Shown: positions 37,206-47,363, counted from the stretch's first letter. The stretch is DNA of 64,000 bases from Collinsella sp. AM33-4BH (GCF_003469205.1 NZ_QSIN01000004.1:1-64000); one strand, 5' to 3'. Program-made: numbers and translations. The notes: generated by a model from the sequence alone, not told the origin.

Positions 37206-38591
37206 CTAATCGATCTTGTTGTTGGTCAGACCGGCGCGGAATACGGTGGCATCGCCATCGGCCTGGCTCGGATCGTAGAGGTTCAGGGCAGCCACGTACA
37301 TGGCGGCAGCGGTGACCAGGTCGTCCTTGTAGGTGACCTCGTTGGGAGCGTGAGCCTGAGACTCGGCACCCGGGCCAAAGCCCACGCAGGGGATGCCGTA
37401 GCGGCCCTGGATGGAAACGCAGTTCGTGGAGAAGGTCCACTTGTCGCACAGCGGGCGACCGGTGCGCTTGTCCATGCTGGGCTCGCAGCCGATGCGCTCG
37501 TCACCAAACATGGCCTTGTGGGCGTCGACGAGGGCCTTGACGTGCGGAGCGGTCTCCTTGTTGATCCACGTGGGGAAGTAAGCCTCGGTCTCGTAGACCT
37601 CGCCGGTCCAGGACGGACGGTCATACATGTACATGGAGACCTTCACGTCGTCGCCGTACTTCTTGGCGGCCGGCAGGTTGCGAATCTCGTCCAGACAGGA
37701 CTCCCAGGTCTCACCGGCGGTCATGCGACGGTCGATGGAGATGGCGCAGGAGTCGGCCACGGCGCAACGGCTGGGGCTGGTGTAGAAGATCTGGCTGACG
37801 GTGCAGGTGCCGCGGCCCAGGAAGCGGGCATCTTCGTAGTGCTCGGGGTTGTACTTGGGGTCGAGCATCTTGACGAGGCCCTTGATGTCGGTCGACTCGT
37901 CGCAACCGTTGTTGTTGAGGGCGCGGACGTCGGCGATGATGTCGGCCATCTTGTAGATGGCGTTGTCGCCGCGGTCGGGAGCGGAGCCGTGGCAGGAGGT
38001 GCCGTGAACGTCGACGCGGATCTCCATGCGGCCGCGGTGACCGCGATAGATGCCGCCGTCGGTGGGCTCGGTGGAAATGACGAACTCGGGCTTAATGCCG
38101 TCCTTGTTGTAGATGTACTGCCAGCACATGCCGTCGCAGTCCTCTTCCTGGACGGTGCCGACGACCATGATTTTGTAGCCCTCGGGGATGAGGCCCATGT
38201 CCTTCATCATCTTGGCAGCGTAGGTAGCAGAAGCCATGCCACCCTCCTGGTCGGAGCCGCCGCGGCCGTAGATGATCTCGTCGGTCTCGTAGCCCTCATA
38301 GGGATCGGCGTCCCAGTTATCGATGTTGCCGATGCCGACGGTGTCGATGTGGGAGTCGATAGCGATGATCTTGTCGCCTTCGCCCATAAAGCCCATAACG
38401 TTGCCCAGGCCGTCGACCTTGACCTCGTCATAGCCAAGGCTCTCCATCTCGGCCTTGATGCAAGCGACAACCTCGCCCTCCTCGCAGGACTCAGAGGGGT
38501 GGGAGATCATAGCGCGCAGGAAGCGAGTCATATCAGCACGATGAGACTCAGCCGCAGCCTTGATAGCGTCGAAATCGAGTTCTTTAGCCAT
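37206..38591 (-). CDS. ygeY: YgeY family selenium-metabolism-linked hydrolase (M20)
   Basis: A 461-aa M20-type metallohydrolase. Ligands are seen in [38 protein letters not shown] and a late His in ESQAHAPNE. The family name comes from its link to selenium-dependent hydroxylase loci. M20 enzymes cleave amide bonds, so a deacylase or peptidase-like step on a purine fragment is inferred. It follows ygeX after 72 bases and precedes ygeW by about 200 bases that hold a GC-rich hairpin (about 37157-37182). Confidence 0.95.
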   Translation of the reverse strand: MAKELDFDAIKAAAESHRADMTRFLRAMISHPSESCEEGEVVACIKAEMESLGYDEVKVDGLGNVMGFMGEGDKIIAIDSHIDTVGIGNIDNWDADPYEGYETDEIIYGRGGSDQEGGMASATYAAKMMKDMGLIPEGYKIMVVGTVQEEDCDGMCWQYIYNKDGIKPEFVISTEPTDGGIYRGHRGRMEIRVDVHGTSCHGSAPDRGDNAIYKMADIIADVRALNNNGCDESTDIKGLVKMLDPKYNPEHYEDARFLGRGTCTVSQIFYTSPSRCAVADSCAISIDRRMTAGETWESCLDEIRNLPAAKKYGDDVKVSMYMYDRPSWTGEVYETEAYFPTWINKETAPHVKALVDAHKAMFGDERIGCEPSMDKRTGRPLCDKWTFSTNCVSIQGRYGIPCVGFGPGAESQAHAPNEVTYKDDLVTAAAMYVAALNLYDPSQADGDATVFRAGLTNNKID

Positions 38592-38663
38592 TGTTCATAA
38601 CCTTTCAAACGAAGGAATCTACCTGTGAGGTGGCGGAGCGATACCTATTTACTCCGCCCAGTA

Positions 38664-39878
38664 TTAGCAAGTGGGGTATTCGCCTTCCCAGACGATGCGA
38701 CGGTACTGATCCGGATCGGTGTCGCCCTCGGTGGAGAAGCAGAGCACGGAGCTCGTCTTGTCCAGGCCGATGAGCTCCTTGAGCTCGGCGTACTCGGGAT
38801 CGAGCATGATGGTCTCGACCAGGCCGGTGGTCACTGCGCCGGACTCGCCGGAGATGACGCGCGGGTCGCCCTTCTCGGGGGCGCCCAGGGTACGCATGCC
38901 GCGAGCGGTGACCCAGTCGGGGCAAGACACGAAGGCGGTGGTGTGGTTGCGCAGGATATCCCAGCCCAGGATGTTGGGCTCGCCGCAGCACAGGCCGGCC
39001 ATGATGGAAGGCATGTCGCCGTCCACGATACGCGGATCGCCATCGCCGGCGGCAGCACCCTTGTACAGGCAGGCGGCAGGCGCGCACTCGACCACAACAA
39101 AGGTCGGCGGGTTATCGGGATACAGGTTGGTGAAGTAGCCCACCACGGCGCCGGCCAGCGAGCCCACGCCGGCCTGGACAAAGACGTGCGTCGGGCGGTT
39201 GATGGCCATCTCGCGCAGCTGCTCGGCAGCCTCGGAAGCCATGGTGCCGTAGCCCTCCATGATCCAAGACGGGATCTTCTCGTAGCCCTCCCAGGCGGTG
39301 TCCTGAACGATAACGCCGCGCTCGCAGGCGTCGGCCTCGGCGGCCGCCATGCGCACGCACTCGTCGTAGTTGACCTCTTCGATGGTCACCGTGGCGCCCT
39401 CGGCGGCGATGTTATCGAAGCGGGGCTTGGTGGAACCCTTGGGCATGTGCACGACAGCCTTCTGGCCCAGCTTGTTGGCAGCCCATGCCACGCCGCGGCC
39501 ATGGTTGCCGTCGGTGGCGGTAAAGAAGGTAGCCTGGCCAAAGTCCTTGGCAAGCTGATCGGAAGTCAGGTAATCGAAGGTGCACTCGGCAACGTCCTTG
39601 CCGGTCTCGTCGGCAATGTAGTTGGCCATGGCAAACGAGCCGCCCAGGACCTTAAAGGCGTTGAGGCCAAAGCGATAGCTCTCGTCCTTAACGCACAGGT
39701 TGGACAGGCCCAGGCGCGCAGCCTGACCGTCCAGACGGGCAAGCGGAGTGACGGTATATTGAGGGAACGACTGGTGGAAGGCGCGGGCCTTCTTCACGTG
39801 GTCGAGACTCATGATTCCCAAGTGCTTGTCATCGCTCTTGGGCATCGTGTTGCCCGCCCACTGGATCTTATCGGCCAT
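38664..39878 (-). CDS. ygeX: Diaminopropionate ammonia-lyase
   Basis: A 404-aa PLP enzyme converting 2,3-diaminopropionate to pyruvate and two ammonia. The PLP Lys is in FGLNAFKVLGGSFA, the phosphate loop is QAGVGSLAGA, and TATDGNHGRGVAW is typical of the family. In the purine locus it would release ammonia and pyruvate from the carbon skeleton and so feed fermentation. It is the first gene of ygeX-ygeY-ygeW and is divergent from a YheO/DauR-type regulator. Confidence 0.95.
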   Translation of the reverse strand: MADKIQWAGNTMPKSDDKHLGIMSLDHVKKARAFHQSFPQYTVTPLARLDGQAARLGLSNLCVKDESYRFGLNAFKVLGGSFAMANYIADETGKDVAECTFDYLTSDQLAKDFGQATFFTATDGNHGRGVAWAANKLGQKAVVHMPKGSTKPRFDNIAAEGATVTIEEVNYDECVRMAAAEADACERGVIVQDTAWEGYEKIPSWIMEGYGTMASEAAEQLREMAINRPTHVFVQAGVGSLAGAVVGYFTNLYPDNPPTFVVVECAPAACLYKGAAAGDGDPRIVDGDMPSIMAGLCCGEPNILGWDILRNHTTAFVSCPDWVTARGMRTLGAPEKGDPRVISGESGAVTTGLVETIMLDPEYAELKELIGLDKTSSVLCFSTEGDTDPDQYRRIVWEGEYPTC

Positions 39879-39970
39879 ACGGTGAACTCCTTAAGTCCTC
39901 TCTTGCCGGCCCCCGCATACGCGTTTCAGCCCATTCCCATTCATGCGACTGAACTTTTATGTGGATGCCA

Positions 39971-40036
39971 AACAAAAAGTTTGTTAGCACTGTTCTATCA
40001 CACTTTTTGCTTGGCAAACCTAACAAATTGTTTGTT
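39971..40036. promoter_or_regulatory. Pair of AACAAA-N3-TTTGTT operators between ygeX and its regulator
   Basis: Two perfect inverted repeats of the form AACAAA-N3-TTTGTT lie at 39971-39985 and 40022-40036, centres 51 bases apart, about five helical turns. They sit in the 277-base divergent gap. The spacing suits cooperative binding by the adjacent regulator to control ygeX and its own gene. Confidence 0.7.
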
Positions 40037-40155
40037 GCCGTAATCGGTACCTTTTCGCCGACGAACGGTCACATAACGCAGTGACACTTTCGCTATTTGC
40101 GAACAGGTGTGGTTTATGGCAAAGTGTGCCCAAACTAATTTTTAGGAAGGTACCT

Positions 40156-40809
40156 ATGACCCCCGCACAGATTGAGTTCTATAAGCGCCTTGCACACGGC
40201 CTGGCACTCCAATTTGGCCCCAACTGTGAAGTCGTCGTCCACGACCTGGAGACCGAGGACGTGGACCACTCCATCGTAGTGATCGAAAACGGCCACGTCA
40301 GCGGGCGCAAACTGGGTGACGGCCCCAGCCATATTGTGTTTGAGTCCATGCACGATGGCACCACCGACGTGCACGACCGCGAGCCATACCTCACCAAAAC
40401 CACCGATGGCAAGCTGCTCAAGTCCTCGACCATCTTTATCCGCAACGACGAGGGCAAACCCGTCGGCATTTTGGGCATTAACTTTGACATTACGCTCATG
40501 AAGGCTTTTGAGCGCTCGCTCGATGCCTTTACCGGCACCGGCGCTACGGGCTACACCGAGCCCGAGCCCATTACCAAAAACATCGGCGACCTGCTCGAAG
40601 ATCTGCTGCGCGAGTGCGAGCAGTTTGTGGGCAAGCCCGCGGCACTCATGACCAAAGACGAGCGCATTCGTGCCATTGGCTACCTCGACCGTCGCGGAGC
40701 CTTTCTCATTTCCAAGTCGAGCGAGCGCGCCTGCGAGTTCTTTGGCATCTCCAAGTACAGCTTCTATAGCTACCTCAATGAGGCCAAGGCGGCGGCCGGC
40801 GACAAGTAG
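40156..40809 (+). CDS. YheO/DauR-type PAS-HTH transcriptional regulator
   Basis: A 217-aa regulator. The N-terminal PAS_6/YheO-like domain (about residues 1-115) has VVVHDLETEDVDHSIVVIEN and FIRNDEGKPVGILGINFDIT. The C-terminal DauR-like HTH has ISKSSERACEFFGISKYSFY. DauR represses D-arginine catabolism in Pseudomonas; ligands of other members are mostly unknown. ATG 40156 has AGGAAGG upstream. Divergent orientation to ygeX and a palindrome pair between them make it the likely local regulator, perhaps sensing a purine breakdown product. Confidence 0.9.
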   Translation: MTPAQIEFYKRLAHGLALQFGPNCEVVVHDLETEDVDHSIVVIENGHVSGRKLGDGPSHIVFESMHDGTTDVHDREPYLTKTTDGKLLKSSTIFIRNDEGKPVGILGINFDITLMKAFERSLDAFTGTGATGYTEPEPITKNIGDLLEDLLRECEQFVGKPAALMTKDERIRAIGYLDRRGAFLISKSSERACEFFGISKYSFYSYLNEAKAAAGDK

Positions 40810-40932
40810 GTACTCGCCTGGATTGCCCCTCCCCTTTTGGGCGCGAGTTCTGGAAAGCGCGAATCCAAGACCGAGCCGCTTGGGAAGTTCCATATAATCG
40901 ATGTCATTAGTATTTCGAAAGGATGGAACAGA

Positions 40933-41922
40933 ATGGCGTTGAGCAAGGCATCATGCACCGGTCGCGGATTGATTCCGGCAATTGGTGGACATGTGCACCG
41001 CATGTTCGATGAGGGTGAAGACGACCTGTTTTCGCTGAGCCTTGACGATGTGATGGATGATCGCCCGTGGACCGCCGACGAACTCATGGGCGGCGGCGGG
41101 GCTCGCCCGTCAAGCCCCAATCCCGCACTTGCGCCTAAAACCGCATCTGCGCCGACTCCTGCGCAGTCGCCTGTTTCGACGCCCGCGCCTACGCCCGCAC
41201 CCACTTCGGCGCCCACGCCCGCTCCCCGCCCCGCAAGCGACCCGTCCGAGACGGCGGCATTTCTCGCTGCAGCGACGCAGGGCAAATCGGCCGACAGCAC
41301 CGTTATGTACAGCGCCCAGCAGTTGCCTGTTCCTGCGGCACGCAAGCCTCCGGTCGCAAGGCTCGATGAGCCCGTTGCCCATCAGGTTGCCTACGATTCC
41401 TGGGCTGCAACCGATCTGGATGAGACCTCTACCGGCATGCCGGCGCTCGATGTTCCAGTTAACCCGCTTTTTGCCGCCAACACGAGCGCCGCGGACTATG
41501 AGGGCGGTGCGGCATATTCCGATTATTCCGATGGCTATGCTGGCACCGGCCGCATCGAGACCGAAGATTATGGCACCGCATCGAGCAATTATCTCAACGA
41601 TCCGTACGCTGCCACGCCTGCACCGGAATATGACCCGGAGGCCGCGTCCGCGCCGGCGTATACCAAAAGCACGGGCGAAGAGCGCTTCGCCGATTATTAC
41701 GCCGAGGAAAAGGCACTGCGTTTCTCGGAATTTCCGCAGGCAGTCAAGGTTGCCTTTATCGCCATTGTCGTTGTCCTGCTCGGCGCCATTGCGTTTGAGG
41801 GATTCCAGCTGTTCCGCGGCCCCACCCAAGCGGAGTCGGAGACCCAGCAAAAAGAGGACGATAACCAGTACCTGGACATCAACACCCTCAAGGGCGACCC
41901 CAACGACGGAGACGACGAGTAA
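40933..41922 (+). CDS. Pro/Ala-rich membrane-anchored protein, unknown
   Basis: About 329 aa. An acidic N-terminal part (DEGEDDLFSLSLDDVMDDRP) is followed by a long Pro/Ala/Thr-rich linker (about residues 55-100), a Tyr/Ala/Asp-rich region, one TM helix (KVAFIAIVVVLLGAIAFEG, about residues 272-290) and an acidic tail ending GDDE. There is no signal peptide, so the long N-terminal part is probably cytosolic. It resembles linker-type actinobacterial envelope or division proteins in composition only. The start at 40933 follows AAAGGA at a long distance; other starts are possible. Confidence 0.7.
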   Translation: MALSKASCTGRGLIPAIGGHVHRMFDEGEDDLFSLSLDDVMDDRPWTADELMGGGGARPSSPNPALAPKTASAPTPAQSPVSTPAPTPAPTSAPTPAPRPASDPSETAAFLAAATQGKSADSTVMYSAQQLPVPAARKPPVARLDEPVAHQVAYDSWAATDLDETSTGMPALDVPVNPLFAANTSAADYEGGAAYSDYSDGYAGTGRIETEDYGTASSNYLNDPYAATPAPEYDPEAASAPAYTKSTGEERFADYYAEEKALRFSEFPQAVKVAFIAIVVVLLGAIAFEGFQLFRGPTQAESETQQKEDDNQYLDINTLKGDPNDGDDE

Positions 41923-42052
41923 CAGATGCCGAAAACTGAGGGCCGTAAACCAAATCAAGCGACTCGCGGGATTGTGGGGGCGTAGACGGGCGAATGGGCC
42001 ATCGACGATTTTGAGCTGGCAAGGGACGGGAATTAGATTCCCGGCCTTCAAC

Positions 42053-44176
42053 CTAGCACTGCTTTATGAGATCGAGCACCGCAGGAATGTCATCGGCGTT
42101 CCGAAGCGCAACGTAAGTGGGTAAGCCCGGGCCAAATCCGCCCTGTGCGCGTTTGTCCTGACACATGTCCTCTGGATCAATTAGGTCGTCCACGCTCTTT
42201 GCCAGGCCAACGGCGATCCAACCACCGTTGCTGGTCCTGCCTTCTAACACGGCATGCAGTTTTCGCTTGCCCGACCTGAAGCCCACGTAGTACTTGGCTA
42301 TATAGGACTCCCACGAAGAGTTGCCACTCAGAACGGACTCGCACACCTCATCGAAAAGCTTCTGGTTGAGTCCGCCTTCGGCAAAGGTGGGGTGGTTCTC
42401 CTGCAGAGTCCAGACAGGAGCCTCGTCAGACTCACCGCGAGAGGGACGATACTTGTCGACGACATCTGCCGGAAGGTCGGGATATTTCCATATCTCGCAC
42501 GCCTCTTTCGCCAGCTCGTCCGCGCGCTGCCCAATCTCTTCCTCACCCCATTTTTCATGCGAGGCGATTGACTTGTTCAGGTGGAGCGGACTGCACCTAA
42601 GCCCCACGCCAGGAAGATTGAGCTTGTCCGAGAACGACCGGTTTGAGTACTCCTGGTTGTAGCCCGTCAGCGTTAGATTTCCCAAGTTGTTGCACAGCCT
42701 GTCGTGGATGTCTTCCCAGTTCTCGCCAAGCGATTCCTTCCAGCCGTGCACATCATCGATCGTTTGGGGCATGACATGCTCGATCTGGTAATTATCAGCC
42801 GAGATGGGCTCCTTCGGGTGGTGCCAGTTCTCCATGCGCTCCAAGTAATAGCGCTTTTTGGAGAAGCGGTTGTAACAGTCACGCGTCTTAAACTCCTCGA
42901 CAAAATACTCGTCTGTCGGGAAGTACGCGGTCATACCGCCGCTATGGATAAGGAGCATAGCCGTAACGTACTCCTCTATATCGTCCTGTTGCTCGAGATT
43001 GCGATACATGCCGGCAAAGAAATTATTTAGGCCCGTGGTAAGCCTGCCGCAAACCGCCCGCCTGAACAGGAACGACTCGATAGTCTCGCAGATACGCAGA
43101 AACGCATTGCGGTCTAGCCCATTCCCCTCGTAAACCGAGTAAAGCAACATTAAGAGGGGCCTTATCTGCTTCACGTCGAGGCTTACGATTCTGCCGAACA
43201 CTCGGCGTAGTCCGTCGTCCTTCTCCTTACCAAGGAACAGGCTGGCGTATCTATGTGCATACCCACGCAGCTCCTTAAGCAGACCCTCGGTGTCACCATC
43301 GTAGTCGTCGGCGAAATAGCGCTTAAACTCGTAGTAGGCCTCGTTCTCCTTCGGCATCCTATTGGGAACTTTAAGCCACAGCCAGTACCAGATAAATGCA
43401 TTGAACTCGTCCTCGCCGCCTTTTCCGAACAAGCACTCGAGTGGATGCCAATAACCCTCATAAAGCTTGGTCTGTTCGTCGTTGGGAAGCGACATTAGAA
43501 CGTAGTTACGGATGAGGTCAATGGGCGTGAGCGGCTTGCCCTTGGAGTTCATGGACTCAAATATGAGCTGTGCATTATCAACGCCAGCGGTGAGCTTAGT
43601 GTCGATGACCTGCACGCGGTTTAGCCCCGCCCAAAGCCTTGCAGGGTCGAATGATTTCCCGTGCATCTTTTCACAGAAGAACGCATGGTTCTCGACAATG
43701 CGATCCGATTTTTCATCTGGCACGGGAGCCCCAGACACGATGGAGAACAGCGTCTCTTTATCGTCCTGCGAGAGCACCAGCTTATAGCGCGCCAGACCGT
43801 TGTAGTCGTCATCGTTAAAGAGGTAGTTCTTCCGCAGCGCTGAGATCTTGAGATCGCCAAGGAAGTCGGCCTTGTCGGGATTACCCTCCAGATAGTCAGC
43901 CAAAGCAGCGATCATCAACGAAAACGTCGTCATGCGCTGCTGCCCGTCAATCAGGAGCACGCGCGAAATACTCGTGGCAGAGCTCTCGGACTCGGGGATA
44001 TAGAGCATCGACCCCACGAAGTGCGATACGCCATCACGACCCGCTCGCATAACGTCATCCCAAAGCACCTCGCACTCTTTTACACTCCACGAGTAAACTC
44101 GCTGGTACACGGGAATGACGAATTGCATCTTCGCCACGCCCATAAGGTCGAGTAGATTTGCCTCGGTTGCTTTCAT
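42053..44176 (-). CDS. DUF262/DUF1524 (GmrSD-like) protein with DUF5655-like tail
   Basis: A 707-aa protein. DUF262 at the N-terminus has a ParB-like NTPase motif LLIDGQQRMTTFSLMIAALA. The DUF1524 HNH-type part has YQIEHVMPQTIDD and NLGNLTLTGYNQEYSN. The last 100 residues (FDEVCESVLSGNSSWESYIA onward) look like DUF5655. GmrSD-type fusions are type IV restriction enzymes against modified phage DNA; other DUF262 proteins sit in varied defence loci. The core His and Asn residues are present, so it looks active. It is in the accessory segment between the two purine blocks. Confidence 0.88.
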   Translation of the reverse strand: MKATEANLLDLMGVAKMQFVIPVYQRVYSWSVKECEVLWDDVMRAGRDGVSHFVGSMLYIPESESSATSISRVLLIDGQQRMTTFSLMIAALADYLEGNPDKADFLGDLKISALRKNYLFNDDDYNGLARYKLVLSQDDKETLFSIVSGAPVPDEKSDRIVENHAFFCEKMHGKSFDPARLWAGLNRVQVIDTKLTAGVDNAQLIFESMNSKGKPLTPIDLIRNYVLMSLPNDEQTKLYEGYWHPLECLFGKGGEDEFNAFIWYWLWLKVPNRMPKENEAYYEFKRYFADDYDGDTEGLLKELRGYAHRYASLFLGKEKDDGLRRVFGRIVSLDVKQIRPLLMLLYSVYEGNGLDRNAFLRICETIESFLFRRAVCGRLTTGLNNFFAGMYRNLEQQDDIEEYVTAMLLIHSGGMTAYFPTDEYFVEEFKTRDCYNRFSKKRYYLERMENWHHPKEPISADNYQIEHVMPQTIDDVHGWKESLGENWEDIHDRLCNNLGNLTLTGYNQEYSNRSFSDKLNLPGVGLRCSPLHLNKSIASHEKWGEEEIGQRADELAKEACEIWKYPDLPADVVDKYRPSRGESDEAPVWTLQENHPTFAEGGLNQKLFDEVCESVLSGNSSWESYIAKYYVGFRSGKRKLHAVLEGRTSNGGWIAVGLAKSVDDLIDPEDMCQDKRAQGGFGPGLPTYVALRNADDIPAVLDLIKQC

Positions 44177-44626
44177 TTGTGGTTGTCCCCTTTCTTGTTT
44201 ACGCCGCTTGCGGTCAGTCCTCCACTGAACGAAAGGCGCTAAAGACCAGAGTATCGAAGCACTGGAGCAACCGGGGTGCTCATATCGTTAGATTCTACAA
44301 CGAAAGCAAACACTTACGCCGTCATGGTGGCGCGCGATCGCTGCACGCCACTCCCCAAAATCATACGATGTCAAAAGACTGACACTTGTGTATGCCTTTT
44401 GACATTGCCACAGACTTACGGGTTTCTTGTCTCATATGCCAAGAGCGGATATCTAGATCGCTGCCCCTCCCGCCCAAAGGAGCTCGACAAGAACTGATCG
44501 AAGGGCAAATCAGACATCGAGCAAGTCGCCGACATGCTCATCGCGCCTCGCAAAAAGATGGGCAAACACGGGACCATCTTAAGCGGTGGCGATGATGACA
44601 CGGAATTGCAGCCGAATCGCCCCGAC
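44177..44626. other. 450-base gap, possible degraded coding remnant
   Basis: No intact gene is seen. On the plus strand from about 44503 one frame reads KSDIEQVADMLIAPRKKMGK and on through an Asp-rich stretch, which looks protein-like, but a TGA stop precedes it and it runs into the antisense of the next gene. It may be a decayed gene end or chance. The remainder holds the promoter region of the DUF262 gene. Confidence 0.3.
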
Positions 44627-47152
44627 CTATTCGCCACCCGATGCCGGCAAGCTGTTGAGCGGCTCGCTCTCACCGGCGGCACCAAGGCGCTTCTGCATCT
44701 TCTCGATCTGCTTAAGGGTCGAAGTCAAATACCCAAGACCCTTCTTCAACTGCTTAAGCAACCTGCCATTCCTACGGTCCCCCTTTCCATTCTCCTTCTC
44801 GACATCCTCCTCAACACCAGCGATGCTGCGCTGCACGGCCTCGGCCGCCTTCTGCACCAAAATGGCTCCCTCATGCGGGCAGCGGTCAGTTGCCACATCA
44901 AGAAATGCGAGAAGCCTTGAGCATTCAACGAGCACGAACTGCGCATAGTCCTCCCCCATCGACGCCGCCAGGGCAACGCCGCTAGAACCCAAAAGGCCAA
45001 ACGCAGCGCCGCCGCCAGCAATTAAAGCGGTGCCACCGGCCATGCCCATGCCGCCGGCGGCCAAGGCGCCGCCGCCAGCAGCAGCAAGACTCGCATTGAC
45101 GAGCGCAGCCCCGTGAAGGCCGACAAACGAGCCTCCAAAGATACCGACAGCAATATCCGGAGCCAATGCCGCGGCCACTCCTCCTGTGCCCAGGGCCGCC
45201 GCCACGGCAATGGCGCCGCCTACCAAGACCTTTGGCAATGTACCTGAGAGCTCACGGATATGCGCCCCGCATTGCTTCTCTAGGGAACGTACGGCGTCCA
45301 AATCAACCGCGTCTTGTCTCCTGGGAAATTCGCGTTTAACCCAAGATCCACTCTCCTTCAAACCTTTGTATTCCTTCTTCTCTTCATCTCCCATCTGGGA
45401 ATAGAGGCGAAACTCAACCAGCTCCTGTGCAACAAGTAAGGCGCGAACTTTACCGCCTCGCCGCCGCGAAACTGTCTCAAGGGCTCCGTACGCATCTTCC
45501 TCGCTCAAAAAGTAGCCGTCTGCATCAATGCCTAGGCCATCCGCGACCGAATCCTGCCACGCGCGGGCCCAGCTCCTCTTTTGCCCTTTGCGCACTTCGT
45601 TCTTCTCGTTCCCGCAGTCGTAGTTGATGGCGGCAAGCTTCAGCGAGAAGGCAATCCTCGTCGTTTCTCTATCTAGGCTATAAAAGTGAAATCCATCGAA
45701 GATATCCTGGCGGCGCCTGGCGCGCTCAGTCCAAGCCTCGGACATTTCCTCCGCCATATAGCCCCAGTCGGCATGGAGGGCAAACGCAAGGCGTCCAACT
45801 CCAACGTAGTTTATTCGCAAGAAGAGCTTCTGGGCGAACACGACCTTGTTCCCCTCGCATTCGATACCCGCCCTGACCGCCGCCGTCGCTAGATTCGCCA
45901 AAACGAACGAAGTGCTCGAAACCGTGACCATGCGAGTGAGGACCCTGCTGTTATAGGGCATAAAATACGAAGCCTTGAGCTTGTGCAAGCCGGAAACCTT
46001 GCTCACTTCGCAACGTTCTAGCTCGGCCTTGAGCCTTGAAAGCATATAGAGACAACGAACGATAACCTCGTTGGCCACGACTGCTGGCACCTGGCTTAAA
46101 GCTTGGTCGAGAAGGCCGACTTCCGTCCGAAGGTCGAAACGAATGGGCTTGCCGTCCTCGGTTTTGAACGCCGTTCCGTTAAACAGCTTTGAGATCCATT
46201 GCTGAATGCGAATATCCTCGCCCTTATAGGCAATCTGCATGTCTTGAAAAACAGGCAGGGAGGAGAGCTCCTTTAGCAGGGACAGCACGACGCCGGGAAT
46301 GCCCGTCCCCTTACCGGGGTTTGAACTAGACCCCGCCATGTCGCTCACGAGATGCATCGCCCAGAACAGAGTGCCAAACGCGATCTTCTCTGAAACGTTC
46401 CTGCCTATAAGAGGGCAGTCGGGATCGAAGGCGGTGGCAGGCAGGTCAAAGGCGACAAACCGGCCGGCTGTATCGGTACCATAGCCTTTGCCCGTGAATT
46501 GCGAGAGGATCGAACACGCAAGGCCAACCAAACTCGGGTGGTGCGAGAAATCCCGCAGATGATGTTGGAGCCCGCCGCCAAACTCGGCAGTCAGCTTGTC
46601 CGCGGCAAGAGGAAACTCTTTCTCTAGAAAGCGAATAGCGTCTTCTAGAGTTGCATCCGCCTTTGCCATACCCGCAGACTTGGCAATCGTAAGAACAAAT
46701 TTACCAACCTTCTCGTCGCCCCACTCTTTGGCACCCTCTAGGTTGAAGTCTTTCTGCCAAAGGATATTCAACGCGCCCGTGAGGAGCCCGCTAACGGCTG
46801 CAAGTTCATAGTCGAGCTTCGTAGCCTTTTCAGCCCGAGGGTCAAAATCAAAGAGGACCTCCTCCCCATCGGGAGCGTCCTTAAAACCGACCAGTACGGC
46901 ACTACCGTTCAGCGGCGCAGATGTAACTTTGGGCAGTTGAGACATGGTGTAGACTATCTCGCCACCACTAAAAACAAGTTCGTCTGCCATACCGGCTTCC
47001 TCCTGCAAACGCGTAAAATCAGATTGCTCTACGCCGCCAAATCCCTCTTCGTAGAAGTATTCGAAAATCTCGGTGATGCAGTTGCTCAGAACCTCGTCGG
47101 GATAGTTCGCCACTGGCAGCCTATACACCTCATTGTGTACGATAACGCACAC
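44627..47152 (-). CDS. Large conserved hypothetical with glycine-zipper membrane segment
   Basis: 841 codons from a GTG at 47152. I recognise no domain. Recurrent blocks are HHLRDFSHHPSLVGLACSIL, GTLFWAMHLVSDMAGSS and GTGIPGVVLSLLKELSSLP. Residues about 640-735 are almost only Gly, Ala and Val in a glycine-zipper pattern, as in pore-forming or membrane-inserting regions. A basic coiled-coil-like end follows (LLKQLKKGLGYLTSTLKQIE). No ribosome site precedes the GTG, and the N-terminal part seems to lie in another frame (next entry). It is downstream of a DEDD exonuclease and beside a GmrSD-like gene, so a defence effector is a reasonable guess. Confidence 0.65.
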   Translation of the reverse strand: MCVIVHNEVYRLPVANYPDEVLSNCITEIFEYFYEEGFGGVEQSDFTRLQEEAGMADELVFSGGEIVYTMSQLPKVTSAPLNGSAVLVGFKDAPDGEEVLFDFDPRAEKATKLDYELAAVSGLLTGALNILWQKDFNLEGAKEWGDEKVGKFVLTIAKSAGMAKADATLEDAIRFLEKEFPLAADKLTAEFGGGLQHHLRDFSHHPSLVGLACSILSQFTGKGYGTDTAGRFVAFDLPATAFDPDCPLIGRNVSEKIAFGTLFWAMHLVSDMAGSSSNPGKGTGIPGVVLSLLKELSSLPVFQDMQIAYKGEDIRIQQWISKLFNGTAFKTEDGKPIRFDLRTEVGLLDQALSQVPAVVANEVIVRCLYMLSRLKAELERCEVSKVSGLHKLKASYFMPYNSRVLTRMVTVSSTSFVLANLATAAVRAGIECEGNKVVFAQKLFLRINYVGVGRLAFALHADWGYMAEEMSEAWTERARRRQDIFDGFHFYSLDRETTRIAFSLKLAAINYDCGNEKNEVRKGQKRSWARAWQDSVADGLGIDADGYFLSEEDAYGALETVSRRRGGKVRALLVAQELVEFRLYSQMGDEEKKEYKGLKESGSWVKREFPRRQDAVDLDAVRSLEKQCGAHIRELSGTLPKVLVGGAIAVAAALGTGGVAAALAPDIAVGIFGGSFVGLHGAALVNASLAAAGGGALAAGGMGMAGGTALIAGGGAAFGLLGSSGVALAASMGEDYAQFVLVECSRLLAFLDVATDRCPHEGAILVQKAAEAVQRSIAGVEEDVEKENGKGDRRNGRLLKQLKKGLGYLTSTLKQIEKMQKRLGAAGESEPLNSLPASGGE

Positions 47153-47331
47153 AGCGTCACGGGTCTCTGCCTATCCGTCCAGCGAATCATGTTAGCAAGC
47201 CGCTCTCCGACAATGGATGCCATCTCGATGTCCATACTCTTGACCTGCTTGGTCTCGGCGAGTGTCAGCGTGTCCTTAAATAGCATCTCAAGCACAGCCC
47301 TCTGATGCTGATTCCGGAATCCCTCGCGCAA
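47086..47331 (-). pseudogene. N-terminal part of the large hypothetical in a shifted frame
   Basis: From about 47331 the minus strand reads WLREGFRNQHQRAVLEMLF and on to ASIVGERLANMIRWTDRQ, which is protein-like. The next frame opens at 47170 with AETRDAVCVIVHNEVYRL and continues as the 841-codon gene. Joining them needs a -1 shift (or one lost base) between 47086 and 47170. No slippery heptamer is seen, so a real frameshift mutation or a sequence error is likelier than programmed shifting. A start could be TTG 47331; GGAGGGGAGG lies upstream. Confidence 0.55.
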
Positions 47332-47363
47332 CCATTCCGTCCGCTTGTCGCCAAATGAGCCCC

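Noticed and set aside
47086..47170. Programmed -1 frameshift in the large hypothetical gene
   Set aside because: No X-XXY-YYZ slippery heptamer lies in the overlap. A lost base is the simpler reading.
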